DNA from: Spirochaetia bacterium
Lineage (GTDB): Bacteria; Spirochaetota; Spirochaetia; Treponematales; Treponemataceae
Length of the DNA: 29,822 nucleotides
Reading direction: 5' to 3'
Assembly (NCBI GenBank): GCA_900769975.1
Contig: CAAGIR010000274.1
Span: 1-29,822 of the forward strand
Each line of letters starts with the position of its first letter. The stretch's first letter is position 1. The translations under genes and the position numbers were made by a program. Positions 8,301 through 16,823 of the stretch are shown piece after piece. The notes beneath the pieces were generated by a model. It had not been told where the DNA came from, did not search any database, and was given only the letters and a program-made list of their open reading frames with translations.

Positions 8301-10018
8301 GTATTCCTGAAATGATTAACGGTCTGGGGCTTGCTGTTTTTACTGAAGATTCGATTGCTCATTTGGGAAAAATTGAACGTCCGCTCAGAATTATTGATCA
8401 ATGGGTTTACCATAACAGGCTTTATCGTGCTGCCCAGTTTGTTTCTGAAATGCCAAATCTTGAACTTGTCCAGCTTACTTCTTTTGGCTGTGGTCTTGAT
8501 GCAGTTACGGCCGACCAGGTTGATGAAATTCTTCGTGCAAAAAGCAGAATGTATACGCTTATAAAAATTGACGAAGGTTCAAATCTGGGTGCTGTGCGTA
8601 TAAGGATTCGTTCTCTGATTGCAGCGGTAAAGGAAAGACGCAGAAATAATACAAAGGTTGAAAAAAAATCTTCGTCTTATCAGCGTGTAATTTTTACCGA
8701 AGAAATGAAAAAAGAATATACTATTATCGGGCCGCAAATGTCGCCTATTCATTTTAGGATTTTGCAGAAAGCGTTCCAGAGTGGCGGATATAATTTTGTT
8801 GTTCTTGATGCCGTAGATCCAAAAGCGGTTGAAGCAGGTTTAAAATATGTAAACAATGATGCATGTTATCCTTCGCTCCTTGTTGCGGGGCAGATGATTT
8901 CTGCTTTGGAGAGCGGAAAATATGATTTGAATAAAGTTGCGCTCATTATCACGCAAACTGGCGGTGGTTGTCGTGCTACAAATTATATCGGATTTATTAG
9001 GCGTGCGTTAAATGATGCTGGAATGGCACAAGTTCCTGTTCTTTCTTTAAGTGCGCAGGGATTTGAAAAAAATCCAGGTTTTAAATTGACGCTGTCTTTG
9101 CTTGACGGACTTATTAAAGCACTTGTAGTGGGCGATGTCCTTATGCGTGTTCTGTACAGGACACGGCCATACGAAGCGGTGAGTGGAAGTGCAAATCAGC
9201 TTTATGAAAAATGGAATGGAATTGCAGAAAAAATGTTCAGCTCTCATGTTTCTTTCCATCAATATCATAAACTGATTAAAAATATCATAAAAGAATTTGA
9301 TGAACTTCCGCTAAAACCTATAAAAAAAGCACGTGTTGGTGTTGTCGGAGAAATTCTTGTAAAATTCCATCCTACAGCTAACAATCAGATAGTGGAAACT
9401 ATTGAACGCGAAGGTGCTGAATGTGTTATGCCTGATTTGCTGGACTTTTTCTTTTATTCTTTTGCAACTGGTATTTTCCGTCATGAGCAGCTTGCTTTCC
9501 CAAAGAAGACTGAAAGAAATTCTCGTCTGCTTGTGTGGGGACTTGAACTTTACCGCAGAAAAATGAAGAAATATCTTAAAAAGAGTCGCCGTTTTGATGC
9601 GCCTAACCATATTTATGATATGATGAAAGGTGTTGATGATATCGTTCAGCTTGGAAACATCACTGGTGAAGGATGGTTCTTGACTGCCGAAATGGTGGAA
9701 CTGATACACGAAGGTGCTCCTAGCATTGCATGTGTTCAGCCTTTTGCATGTTTACCAAACCATGTTACTGGAAAAGGAATGATAAAGGAACTTCGCCGCC
9801 GTTTCCCTGATGCAAATATTAGTGCCATTGATTATGATCCTGGAAGTTCAGAAGTTAATCAGTTGAACAGGCTTAAACTTTTGCTTTCAAATGCACCGAT
9901 TGGAAAACATCCTGATGAATTGCCTGACGGAAAAATCCTTATGCCAGACGGAAGTAAAGTTCGGCCACAATTCAGATATGCAGAAGGTGTAACTGATACT
10001 GATCCTGAACAGTTTTAA
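5393..10018 (+). CDS. Fused 2-hydroxyacyl-CoA dehydratase activase / reductase-like iron-sulfur protein
   Basis: 1541 residues. Two BadF/BadG/HgdC-type ATPase domains come first: about 10-275 (GIDVGSTTVK; cluster-type Cys136 in NGTCAGGTGAF and Cys175 in RCGVF) and about 383-650 (GLDSGSTTTK at about 385-394; Cys507 and Cys511 in CSSGCGSF; Cys546 in RCTVF). In HgdC-type activases such cysteines bridge a [4Fe-4S] cluster between two subunits; here both halves sit in one chain. A Gly/Ala/Ser/Asn-rich linker (about 275-320) separates them. From about residue 680 the rest matches the DUF2229/COG3580-3581 family: CGKCQNNC (Cys682, 685, 689), SVCYPGK, FYPCAPYE, QTGGGCRATNY and QPFACLPNHVTGKG. The expected role is ATP-driven low-potential electron transfer to a difficult reduction or dehydration; the substrate is unknown. 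No separate dehydratase subunits lie nearby. Third positions favour T and G, unlike the later + strand genes. Confidence 0.85.
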   Translation: MEKNTLLPIRIGIDVGSTTVKVAVLDDNDKLIYGDYQRHRADIRSTIINVVNKALDFLENEVEGGKNRTVTVKVTGSGGLSVSQWLNIPFIQEVIAATTAVKKLIPKTDVVIELGGEDAKITYFKGGVEQRMNGTCAGGTGAFIDQMAALLETDALGLNELAKGAQQIYPIAARCGVFAKTDIQPLINEGARREDIAASIFQAVVSQTISGLACGKPIRGNVAFLGGPLHFLDQLRVRFIETLKLSDDEIIVPDDSQLFVAAGCAYGAERKFGAVNVSASGENNGGESVADMGASADMGSAADNNGVGSHSAVLAAEKNNIFNFPTIEQFRNSLQNLVGAELSEVQRLEPLFKNQAELDEFLVRHSEQKAKRGELKKTHGPVFLGLDSGSTTTKACLIDKDGRILWDFYAHNQGNPVELAVSVLKDLYNQLPDDVYIARAVSTGYGEALFQAALGVDSGEVETITHFRAANFFVPGVEFLLDIGGQDMKCLRMKDGAIVSIQLNEACSSGCGSFLDNFANTMGMDVKEFGKIALMAEKPVDLGSRCTVFMNSRVKQAQKEGASVADIAAGLSYSVIKNALFKVIKLRKASDIGDKVVVQGGTFFNDAILRAFEKIAGVKVYRPDVAGLMGAYGSALIAYDQWRDLMEPKPGEPEGTVHDVRSSLATLEDLENFHVDLDLRRCGKCQNNCLLTINTFSSGGNKRTFITGNRCERGAEIEGDVIDASNKKNTGIDDDVQGPLPNLFEWKYKRLFSYMPRKIEDAPLGEVGIPRVLNMYENYPLWFTFFNELGFRVILSQRSSRAVYEKGLETIPSESVCYPGKISHGHVESLIQRGVKFIFYPCAPYEKQEDSGAGNHYNCPIVTSYPEVLRNNIDSLRQDPSILYMDPFLPIYDKNRLKERLCEELLPKFSLLTPTQIYSAVDKAWDEQEKFRNETKKAGEDALEEIITKGASGIVLAGRPYHLDPEINHGIPEMINGLGLAVFTEDSIAHLGKIERPLRIIDQWVYHNRLYRAAQFVSEMPNLELVQLTSFGCGLDAVTADQVDEILRAKSRMYTLIKIDEGSNLGAVRIRIRSLIAAVKERRRNNTKVEKKSSSYQRVIFTEEMKKEYTIIGPQMSPIHFRILQKAFQSGGYNFVVLDAVDPKAVEAGLKYVNNDACYPSLLVAGQMISALESGKYDLNKVALIITQTGGGCRATNYIGFIRRALNDAGMAQVPVLSLSAQGFEKNPGFKLTLSLLDGLIKALVVGDVLMRVLYRTRPYEAVSGSANQLYEKWNGIAEKMFSSHVSFHQYHKLIKNIIKEFDELPLKPIKKARVGVVGEILVKFHPTANNQIVETIEREGAECVMPDLLDFFFYSFATGIFRHEQLAFPKKTERNSRLLVWGLELYRRKMKKYLKKSRRFDAPNHIYDMMKGVDDIVQLGNITGEGWFLTAEMVELIHEGAPSIACVQPFACLPNHVTGKGMIKELRRRFPDANISAIDYDPGSSEVNQLNRLKLLLSNAPIGKHPDELPDGKILMPDGSKVRPQFRYAEGVTDTDPEQF

Positions 10019-10055
10019 CAGTTAGTATTTTTTAATAGTTTTTTGAGAGATGTAA

Positions 10056-11426
10056 ATGAAAAAGACATTTGCCTTTTTTTGTATTTTGACAGTGTTGTTT
10101 CCTCTTTTTGCAGCATATAACAGGCTTGAAATTCCAGATTCGGCGGAAATTCGAAGTGAATTGCAGGAAAAATGGTTTACGGCTCCTTTATCAGCTGTGC
10201 GGCAAAATCTGCCTGAAATAAGGGCAAATAAAAACGGTGAAAAGTTTCAGATTCGTATGGAAGAAGATGAATCGACTTTTAATATTTTTGTTGCTCCTCA
10301 TGCTTTAATAAATGTTAAAGTTTTTTCTGATATGGGATTTTATGAAGAAAAACAGAATGTTTATCCTGGCGATGCAATAGGCAGCTGGGTTTTAATCCGA
10401 GATAAAAAAACTGGCAAGCCTTTAAGAATACGTTATTATTTTGTAAAAAATAGCGAAGTTTTTATTCAATTTACTCCGAATGGCAAAAATGCTCTTGTTG
10501 ATTTGATGATTTACGGTAATTATGCAGCAAGGGGCGTGCCAACTGGAATGCCTTTTGAAAAATTTTATGAAGCATCTATAGAGGATGTTCTTGTAATTAC
10601 AGAAAAGAAAATTCCTTGGAATTATGTGATTGTAGATACTGGTGTGTATCATAGCGTTAAGCAGATGTGTGCAGTAATCCGCGAGAATTTACCAAGAATT
10701 TCGTTTGTTCCCGATGCAATGTATAACGAAGAAAACGAACTTTTACGTATTTCGAACGGTAAGAGTTTTGACTCTGTTGAATCATCATTTGCATCTGCTT
10801 CGGCAAATCCGCTTTATCTTTCTTCTGCAGGATTTTTAAAATGGATTGCAGACGGATTGATTGAACCGATTGCAGGCGGAATGTTAAAACGTGAACCTCT
10901 GATTATGGAAACGGTTGAAGTAAAAGATATAGGACACCAAGGTGTTTTGTCGCAGCGTTATGATTTGTTTTTTTCATTAAACTGGATTCGTAATCTTGCT
11001 TCTGCTGTGATTTCTGTTTATTCTGGAAAAACTTATCTGTTTAATCAGTCTGGAGTGGATGTTACTGTTAATCCTTTTGCTTCCACTTTTACGCCAAAAG
11101 GTGTTGCAAATACTGTAACTTTTGTAGAAAATACTGGTTATAATGTCGCTATGCTTCGTTCCCTTTTATATGTTCTGGCTGCCACAGAAAGCGGTACTTT
11201 TTATCTGGGAGCGATTAGGGGAATTGACAGAACTGTTACGCCAGAAGTGAAAGCGTTTAATGATTGTGTAGCATTTTTCCCTTATTTTTTGGATGACGGT
11301 GCTTTTGAATGTAACGTTTTTATGAATGGAAGGGAAATGTCGCTGGAAGATTTTTGTCTTCAAAATGAACAGAATTTCGTTTATTTAACAAGGATAAAAA
11401 CTTCTGAAAGATTTTTCCCCCGATAA
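10056..11426 (+). CDS. Exported protein of unknown function
   Basis: 456 residues with a clear signal peptide (MKKTFAFFCILTVLFPLFAA, cleavage after about residue 20), so periplasmic or surface-exposed. I do not recognise a family. The sequence has alternating hydrophobic stretches that suggest beta structure, and no transmembrane helix after the leader. There are only scattered cysteines. A GAGAG Shine-Dalgarno lies about 8 bases before the ATG. It starts 37 bases after the activase-like gene with no promoter or terminator visible between them, so it may be co-transcribed, though an exported product makes a shared pathway doubtful. Its stop is 13 bases before a ten-G run that precedes the envelope cluster. 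Confidence 0.75.
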   Translation: MKKTFAFFCILTVLFPLFAAYNRLEIPDSAEIRSELQEKWFTAPLSAVRQNLPEIRANKNGEKFQIRMEEDESTFNIFVAPHALINVKVFSDMGFYEEKQNVYPGDAIGSWVLIRDKKTGKPLRIRYYFVKNSEVFIQFTPNGKNALVDLMIYGNYAARGVPTGMPFEKFYEASIEDVLVITEKKIPWNYVIVDTGVYHSVKQMCAVIRENLPRISFVPDAMYNEENELLRISNGKSFDSVESSFASASANPLYLSSAGFLKWIADGLIEPIAGGMLKREPLIMETVEVKDIGHQGVLSQRYDLFFSLNWIRNLASAVISVYSGKTYLFNQSGVDVTVNPFASTFTPKGVANTVTFVENTGYNVAMLRSLLYVLAATESGTFYLGAIRGIDRTVTPEVKAFNDCVAFFPYFLDDGAFECNVFMNGREMSLEDFCLQNEQNFVYLTRIKTSERFFPR

Positions 11427-11432
11427 TTATTT

Positions 11433-11460
11433 TTGATGTGGGGGGGGGGAAAGTAATACT
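11433..11460 (+). promoter_or_regulatory. Candidate promoter with a ten-G tract in the spacer
   Basis: TTGATG (11433-11438, four of six -35 positions) and AATACT (11455-11460, four of six -10 positions) are 16 bp apart, and the spacer contains G10 (11440-11449). One added G would give the optimal 17 bp. In Treponema pallidum, poly-G tracts at tpr promoters alter transcription by length change. That this one acts in the same way is inference; neither box is a strong match. Confidence 0.4.
11440..11449. repeat. Homopolymeric G tract (G10)
   Basis: Ten consecutive G on the + strand in a non-coding gap, in DNA that is otherwise strongly AT-rich. This is the longest G or C run I see in the window. 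Tracts of this length are prone to slipped-strand mispairing. Confidence 0.95.
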
Positions 11461-11472
11461 TTCATTTTTTTT
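11449..11472 (+). terminator. Weak Rho-independent terminator candidate
   Basis: GAAAGT-AAT-ACTTTC (11449-11463) is a perfect 6-bp hairpin followed by A and eight T (11465-11472). The stem is AT-rich, so termination would be inefficient. An alternative fold pairs TTTCCCCC at the end of the upstream gene (11414-11421) with GGGGGAAA (11445-11452), which would involve the G tract. It overlaps the candidate poly-G promoter, so one of the two readings may be wrong. Confidence 0.4.
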
Positions 11473-11500
11473 CTGTGTTTTTTTGTGATGAAAAAAATCT

Positions 11501-11520
11501 GAATACGTGGGAATACGTGG
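11501..11520 (+). repeat. 10-bp tandem duplication just before the TPR gene
   Basis: GAATACGTGG occurs twice in direct succession, and the second copy runs into GGGAG (11519-11523), the Shine-Dalgarno of the gene starting at 11530. Loss or gain of a unit would alter the leader next to the ribosome binding site. Confidence 0.9.
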
Positions 11521-11529
11521 GAGCATAAA

Positions 11530-14514
11530 ATGAAAAAAAAATCAGTTTTTTTTATTGTTTATTCTATTATATTATGTGAAATTTTTGCGTCTGACATATC
11601 CTTATTTAATGAAATTAATCTGTCTTTTAAAAACAAATTTTATCCTGGTACTGTAGAAAAAGTTCATGAACTGGAAAAAATTTATCCTGAATCTGTATAT
11701 CTGCAAAAAGCGTTGTTATTAAAAGCACAGTCGCTGGTGGAAATGTCGCTTTACGATGATGCAATTGAAGCTTTGCAGAAAGTTCTTTCTCAGACTCGTT
11801 TTGGTTCTTCCGAGTATTCTAACTGCAATTTTTTGTTTGGAACAGTTTTTTATCTTAAAGGCGATGGAAAAAAAGCTTTAAATTATTTTTATGAAGCGTG
11901 TAATTCTTCTTTGACATCAAAAAATCTTGAATATTATAATCCTTCTGTTTTTTATTCTGCACAGATTTTTTATTCACTTGAAGATTACAAAAATGCCATT
12001 CCTTTGTTTGAATATATTTTGTATACGCCGGAAAGCTATTCTTCAAATGATGATTATTATGACTGTCTTCAAAAAACAATGATTTGTTACAATAAAACGG
12101 AAAATCATGAAAAAACAATTTCACTTTATAAAAATCTTGAAAAAGATAAACTTCCGCAAAATTTGTACCTTACTCTTTGCATTTATGCTGCCGATGCATT
12201 AAGTCTTGATGATAAAAATCTGGAAGCGTATGATTTATATTGCGAAGTAATCAATAATTCTGAAGGAAATCTCGCTGTAATTGCATTAAAAAAAGCCTAT
12301 GTTCTTGCCAGCGAAAAAAAAATCGGCGTAAACACGGGTGCCGTTTTTTCAAAAACAGTTGATAAGTTTAAAGACAATCAGGAACTGGTGAATGAATTTT
12401 GGATAAGGCTTGGTATTGATGAATTTGACAAAGGCAATTACAAAAAAGCCAGTGACTATTTTTCAAATGTATCGCAGGATAATGTAATTGTAATGTTCTA
12501 TAATGCAAAAATCCAGATTGATGATAAAAATAATCCTGCCCTCGCAGAACAAATTCTTGAAAATATATTGCAGAAAATCGAATCTAAAAGTTCAGATAAT
12601 CAAAAAAACGACGCACCAAAAGGAACAGCAATAACTGAACAAAATGAAAATGCAAACAAAAATAACGACGCAACCGAAAATGCTGTAAAAAATAATTTGC
12701 CGTCTGATCTTTCTGATAAAGTTAATTCCCTTCTTTTGCTTGCCAAATTTCAGCAAAAAAAATGGGATGAAATGGTTAGCGTTTTTGAAAAAATCAAACA
12801 TCCTTCAAAAGAAGATATTTACAATGTTTCGGCAAGTTATTATGCAAAAGGTGAATATGATAAAGTTTCACCTTCTTCAGATGTTTTGTACGCTTCTAGT
12901 TTAAGCCGTTCTGGCAATCTTTCAAAAGCGGCTGAAGTTTTTAAATCTCTTGAACTTGATTCGAAAGGTCATTTGGAATATGCAAAACTTTTGTTCCGTC
13001 AGAAAAAATACATAGAATCGTACAATGAAGCACTTTTGAGTTACGAAAGTGATAAAGAATATATTTGCGGACTCTGCCAGATAAATTTAAAAAACTGGAA
13101 TCTTGCAAAAAGTCATTTTTCTTCATATATAAAACAGAATTCTTCAAAGCAGGATTTCAATATTCTTGTTTTTTTCTATAAAGGATATGCAGAATATTGT
13201 CTTGAAGAATATAAAAATGCTTACGCTTCGTTTATCCGCTTTAATTCGGAAGCAATTGCAAAAAATCAGAAAAACAATGCACTTTTTGATGATCACATTG
13301 CTAACGCACAAACAATTCAAAATCACCTGAGAAAAAGTTATGAATATGCTGCAAAATCTGCCCTGCAGAATTCAGATTTTAAAAACGCCGCAATTCAGGC
13401 TGAAAATTTGATAAAATATTCGCAGAATAAAGAAGAAAAACAAAATGCAGTTTTATTCTGTGCAGAAATTTTTGCAGATTATGCCGATTACGATAATGCC
13501 CTTAATATTTTGCTGCAATATTCGACTGTTTCTGATAATAAAAATGACTTAAATTATGATAAAGATTTTGTTTCAAAAGTGTTGTTTAATTGTGCAAAAA
13601 TATATGAACTTTGTGAAAACCTGGAAAAAGCAGATTATTTCTATACGAAAGTGTATAAAGATTTTCCCGATAACAAACTTTCGCAGGAAGCATTGTATAG
13701 AAATGCAGGCGTTTTTTATTCGGTCGGCGATTATGCTTCGGCTTTTAATAAATTTAATGAATATATTTATAATTACGTTTCAGGCGAATTTGTTGATGCT
13801 GCACTTTATTTTGGCGGTGACTGTGCCATTAAACTGGGCGAAATTGAACGTTCCATAATTTTCAATCAAACTTTATTAAAGCAGTACCCAAAAAGTGTTT
13901 ACGTTTACGGTGCAAATATTAATCTTCTTGCGGCTTTTTATCAAAAAGAAGATTATTCTCAGGCTTTGCAGATTGCCAAAAATCTGGTAAAAAAATTCCC
14001 AAAAGAATCTGCTGATGATGAAATTGGCACAAAACTTATTGAACTGGAACGGATTGTTCAGGGAACTGACAGACGGATTGTAGAAAAACAATCAGAATAC
14101 GAAAAAAATGGTAAATCTTCCACTGTAAAAGGACGTATTTGCGGTTCTGAACTTGTAAAACTGCTGGCAGAAAATCCTTTGACGCAAAAAGATGCTTTTT
14201 TACTCGCAGAAGAAATTTTGCAGCTCCAGACTTCTGATGATGAAAAAACGTACGCGGCCCAAAATGCTGAATTTATTGCCGATTATTATAGAAAAAATCA
14301 GAAAAATAAAGATGCCGCTTCCATGTATTTAAAAGCAGCAGAATTTTACAGAACGTTTGATGATTCAAAAAGTGCAATTACTCTTTACAGTGCTGTAGAA
14401 GCATTTCTTGCAGATAATTATGTTTCTGACGCAGATGCTGTATCAAAATTACTAAAGGAACTTTATCCTCAAAGCAGACAGGCACAGCGTGTTGACCGTT
14501 TGTTTGAAAAATAA
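11530..14514 (+). CDS. Exported tetratricopeptide-repeat protein
   Basis: 994 residues. Residues 1-20 are a signal peptide ending IFA. Nearly the whole of the rest is helical TPR-like repeats, for example residues about 70-120 (YDDAIEALQKVL, GKKALNYFYEAC), about 640-690, and 690-790 (LEKADYFYTKVYKDFPDNKLSQEALYRNAG, YASAFNKFNEYI). These resemble the YbgF/CpoB and BamD type of periplasmic TPR scaffolds. An Asn/Lys-rich low-complexity stretch (about 355-395) interrupts the array. TPR arrays bind other proteins, and the immediate neighbours are a barrel protein and ExbB-ExbD-TonB, so a periplasmic scaffold for that system is the natural inference. GGGAG at 11519-11523 is the ribosome binding site, 6 bases before the ATG. 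The next gene begins 22 bases after the stop. Confidence 0.8.
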   Translation: MKKKSVFFIVYSIILCEIFASDISLFNEINLSFKNKFYPGTVEKVHELEKIYPESVYLQKALLLKAQSLVEMSLYDDAIEALQKVLSQTRFGSSEYSNCNFLFGTVFYLKGDGKKALNYFYEACNSSLTSKNLEYYNPSVFYSAQIFYSLEDYKNAIPLFEYILYTPESYSSNDDYYDCLQKTMICYNKTENHEKTISLYKNLEKDKLPQNLYLTLCIYAADALSLDDKNLEAYDLYCEVINNSEGNLAVIALKKAYVLASEKKIGVNTGAVFSKTVDKFKDNQELVNEFWIRLGIDEFDKGNYKKASDYFSNVSQDNVIVMFYNAKIQIDDKNNPALAEQILENILQKIESKSSDNQKNDAPKGTAITEQNENANKNNDATENAVKNNLPSDLSDKVNSLLLLAKFQQKKWDEMVSVFEKIKHPSKEDIYNVSASYYAKGEYDKVSPSSDVLYASSLSRSGNLSKAAEVFKSLELDSKGHLEYAKLLFRQKKYIESYNEALLSYESDKEYICGLCQINLKNWNLAKSHFSSYIKQNSSKQDFNILVFFYKGYAEYCLEEYKNAYASFIRFNSEAIAKNQKNNALFDDHIANAQTIQNHLRKSYEYAAKSALQNSDFKNAAIQAENLIKYSQNKEEKQNAVLFCAEIFADYADYDNALNILLQYSTVSDNKNDLNYDKDFVSKVLFNCAKIYELCENLEKADYFYTKVYKDFPDNKLSQEALYRNAGVFYSVGDYASAFNKFNEYIYNYVSGEFVDAALYFGGDCAIKLGEIERSIIFNQTLLKQYPKSVYVYGANINLLAAFYQKEDYSQALQIAKNLVKKFPKESADDEIGTKLIELERIVQGTDRRIVEKQSEYEKNGKSSTVKGRICGSELVKLLAENPLTQKDAFLLAEEILQLQTSDDEKTYAAQNAEFIADYYRKNQKNKDAASMYLKAAEFYRTFDDSKSAITLYSAVEAFLADNYVSDADAVSKLLKELYPQSRQAQRVDRLFEK

Positions 14515-14536
14515 ATCATAAAAAAGCGAGGAAAAA

Positions 14537-16162
14537 ATGATAAAAATCACAAAATATAAAATTATTATTACAGCTGTTTTTGGACTTTTGTTTGCAAATA
14601 CCGTTTTTTCACAAAATATTGAATTGCCGGAAGTTACGACTGTTGTAAGCGGTGAAAATGTTGTAGCAAAAGATGATGCACTTCCTTCTTTTAGCGATGT
14701 TACGATAATTCCTCAAAAAAGTGAAAAAGGCGGAATTGTTTTGCCAGAAATGACAGTTTCTTCTGGAGAACTGGAAAATCAGGATATTCAGGACATTTCC
14801 CAAAAAAATATTTTTGCAGAAGGCCTTATTGGCGGTGGATTTCCCACTCTTTTTACAGGCGAATTTTCAGTTTTTAGAACGGTAACAGACAGTCCGTTTA
14901 AAGTTAATTTTTTATATGATTCGGCTGTGGGGTATGCAAATCACAATCTTACAGACGGCTTTTCTGATCAGACAATTGACCTTTCTATAGAAAAAGGTTT
15001 TACAAAAAATAATTATTCCTGGGATTTTAGTGGCGGATATAATTCTTTATCAAACGGATTGCAAAATCTTGCTCAAAATGTTGACGATAAAATCACAAAA
15101 ATCAATCTGGATAAATATTTTGGAGATGTAAATTTTACATATTCTTTTCCGCATAATATCGGCCTTGGTGGAAATCTGAATGCCGACTTTTATAACAGAT
15201 ATGCTGATACTTTACAAAACAGTTTTCCTTCAATAGAGATTTTTTCTGTTTCTCCGTCTTTCTTTGCAAAATGGGAGAATTACGGTTTTCAGACGAATTT
15301 TACGGCAGATTATTTATTTGAAACTGGTTTTCAGAATAAAATTTCAAACGGTGCAAAAAATCGAGCGCAGTTTGATTTGGAAGTTGACTGGTCAAAAAAC
15401 ATTGTCAAAACTTATGCAAAAGTTTCTGCGGTGCTCGGAAATCAGCTGAACGATAATGTTGTTCTCGTTCCTTTTATGGTTGGTGCCGATTTTTCTTTCC
15501 CTGTTTATTTTTCGAACAGAAATTTTTCAATTTCGGCACAAGGCGGACTTGAATCCTTTGGAAATAAAATTTCTGATTTGGAGGAAAAATTCAAATTTTC
15601 TTCTATTAATATAATGCCATCTGAAACATCATTCTGGTATGGAAAAGCAGGATTTTCGGTGCCTTTAAACGATTCGTTTACAGGTTTGGCAGAATTTGAA
15701 TACAAACAAACTGCATTTTCAAATGGTGTGTGGCAGCCTGTTTATGAAACTTCTTATTTGAATAACGGATTATACGACATTTTGTGTAAAGATATTACTG
15801 TTTTTTCTTCAAAAGTTGAACTTGCATATCATTACAAAATTTTTTCTATTGTAGCAGGATGGAAATCTAACTGGCTTGATGTCCCTGTTCTGGAAAATAC
15901 ACATCAAATTTATCTTAATGTTAATTTCCAGAGCGAAAATACAAAGTGGGGAACAGATATAAAAGTCATTCAGCCGCTTGAATATGATTATATTGATCCT
16001 GTAATTAATTTTGAAGGATTTGTAAAATTGACTCAGGCCGTACGTGCTGTAGTTTCTGTTCAGGATATCGTAAAATTATGTAAAGGTGAACCAAGAATTT
16101 ACTGCGGTGAATATTATGGCAGAGGCGGTACTGCAACAATTTTATTAAAATTCTTCTTCTAA
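14537..16162 (+). CDS. Predicted outer-membrane beta-barrel protein with TonB-box-like segments
   Basis: 541 residues. Residues 1-25 form a signal peptide (ending TVFS-Q). The mature N-terminus carries two similar segments, LPEVTTVVSGE (30-40) and LPEMTVSSGE (69-78), resembling TonB boxes. From about residue 100 to the end the chain alternates polar and aromatic residues in the manner of membrane beta-strands and ends in Phe (LLKFFF), the usual last residue of outer-membrane barrels. I see no plug domain, and the length is short for a TonB-dependent receptor, so it is either a reduced receptor or a plain barrel. GAGG lies about 10 bases before the ATG. It sits between the TPR gene and exbB; together they suggest one TonB-coupled envelope unit. 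Ligand unknown. Confidence 0.7.
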   Translation: MIKITKYKIIITAVFGLLFANTVFSQNIELPEVTTVVSGENVVAKDDALPSFSDVTIIPQKSEKGGIVLPEMTVSSGELENQDIQDISQKNIFAEGLIGGGFPTLFTGEFSVFRTVTDSPFKVNFLYDSAVGYANHNLTDGFSDQTIDLSIEKGFTKNNYSWDFSGGYNSLSNGLQNLAQNVDDKITKINLDKYFGDVNFTYSFPHNIGLGGNLNADFYNRYADTLQNSFPSIEIFSVSPSFFAKWENYGFQTNFTADYLFETGFQNKISNGAKNRAQFDLEVDWSKNIVKTYAKVSAVLGNQLNDNVVLVPFMVGADFSFPVYFSNRNFSISAQGGLESFGNKISDLEEKFKFSSINIMPSETSFWYGKAGFSVPLNDSFTGLAEFEYKQTAFSNGVWQPVYETSYLNNGLYDILCKDITVFSSKVELAYHYKIFSIVAGWKSNWLDVPVLENTHQIYLNVNFQSENTKWGTDIKVIQPLEYDYIDPVINFEGFVKLTQAVRAVVSVQDIVKLCKGEPRIYCGEYYGRGGTATILLKFFF

Positions 16163-16172
16163 TCAAAAATTG

Positions 16173-16181
16173 TGATATAAT
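16173..16181 (+). promoter_or_regulatory. Extended -10 promoter for exbB-exbD-tonB
   Basis: TGATATAAT is a perfect TATAAT (16176-16181) with the upstream TG of an extended -10. No convincing -35 is seen in the end of the preceding gene. Transcription would begin near 16188, giving a leader of about 24 bases that includes AGAGG. It allows expression of the Ton energisers apart from the upstream poly-G promoter. Confidence 0.5.
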
Positions 16182-16211
16182 AAAAATTAATATAAAAGAA
16201 CAGAGGTGTAT

Positions 16212-16823
16212 ATGTTACAAAGTTTAAAAGCTGGCGGATTTTTTATGATTCCAATAATAATTTGTGGAATTATTGCAACTTTTATAATTATTGAAAGATG
16301 TATTTATTTTTATAATACAAAAAAGCGTGATGAAAAATTGCTTACAGATTTAAACAATTCATTAATGGCAGAAAATTTTGATGCGGGTGCTGTTGCGTGT
16401 ACTCAGGCCGACACACCGCTGTCACAAGTAATAAAAAAAGCGATTGATTGCCGCCGTTATAACGAAAAAGATTTGCGTGAAGTTGTGGAAGCAGAAATGG
16501 ATTATGTCGTTCCCAAGTATGAGCATCTTTTAACTCCGCTTGGTACAATTGCAAATATTTCTACTTTGCTGGGATTATTGGGAACAGTTACGGGTAATAT
16601 AAAAGCATTTGGCGTGCTAGGTTCTGGCGGAACTATGGGGGATCCGACACTTTTGGCAGGTGCAATCGCAGAAGCATTAACTACAACAGTTGCAGGACTT
16701 TGCGTTTCAATTCCGTCTGTTATTTTCCACAATTTTTTTGTTTCGCGTGTAAACCGCAGAATTGTAGAAATGGAAGCAAAAGTTACAGAAGTTTTATTAA
16801 AACTTTCAGGACGTGTAAAATAA
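16212..16823 (+). CDS. exbB: ExbB/TolQ/MotA-family proton channel protein
   Basis: 203 residues from the ATG at 16212. Inner-membrane energiser that, with ExbD, uses the proton motive force to drive TonB. A first transmembrane helix lies near residues 8-30 (FFMIPIIICGIIATFIIIE). The conserved channel region follows: LGTIANISTLLGLLGTVTGNIKAF and a third helix, ALTTTVAGLCVSIPSVIFHNFF. The LLGTVTG motif is diagnostic. I chose ATG 16212 over the in-frame GTG at 16206 because GAGG (16203-16206) is correctly spaced only for the ATG and would overlap the GTG. exbD follows after 57 bases and tonB overlaps exbD. TolQ is the close alternative, but the TonB-like protein downstream and absence of Pal/TolB favour ExbB. 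Confidence 0.88.
   Translation: MLQSLKAGGFFMIPIIICGIIATFIIIERCIYFYNTKKRDEKLLTDLNNSLMAENFDAGAVACTQADTPLSQVIKKAIDCRRYNEKDLREVVEAEMDYVVPKYEHLLTPLGTIANISTLLGLLGTVTGNIKAFGVLGSGGTMGDPTLLAGAIAEALTTTVAGLCVSIPSVIFHNFFVSRVNRRIVEMEAKVTEVLLKLSGRVK

Noticed and set aside
16206..16211. GTG start for exbB
   Set aside because: The GAGG site overlaps it; only the ATG at 16212 has proper spacing.
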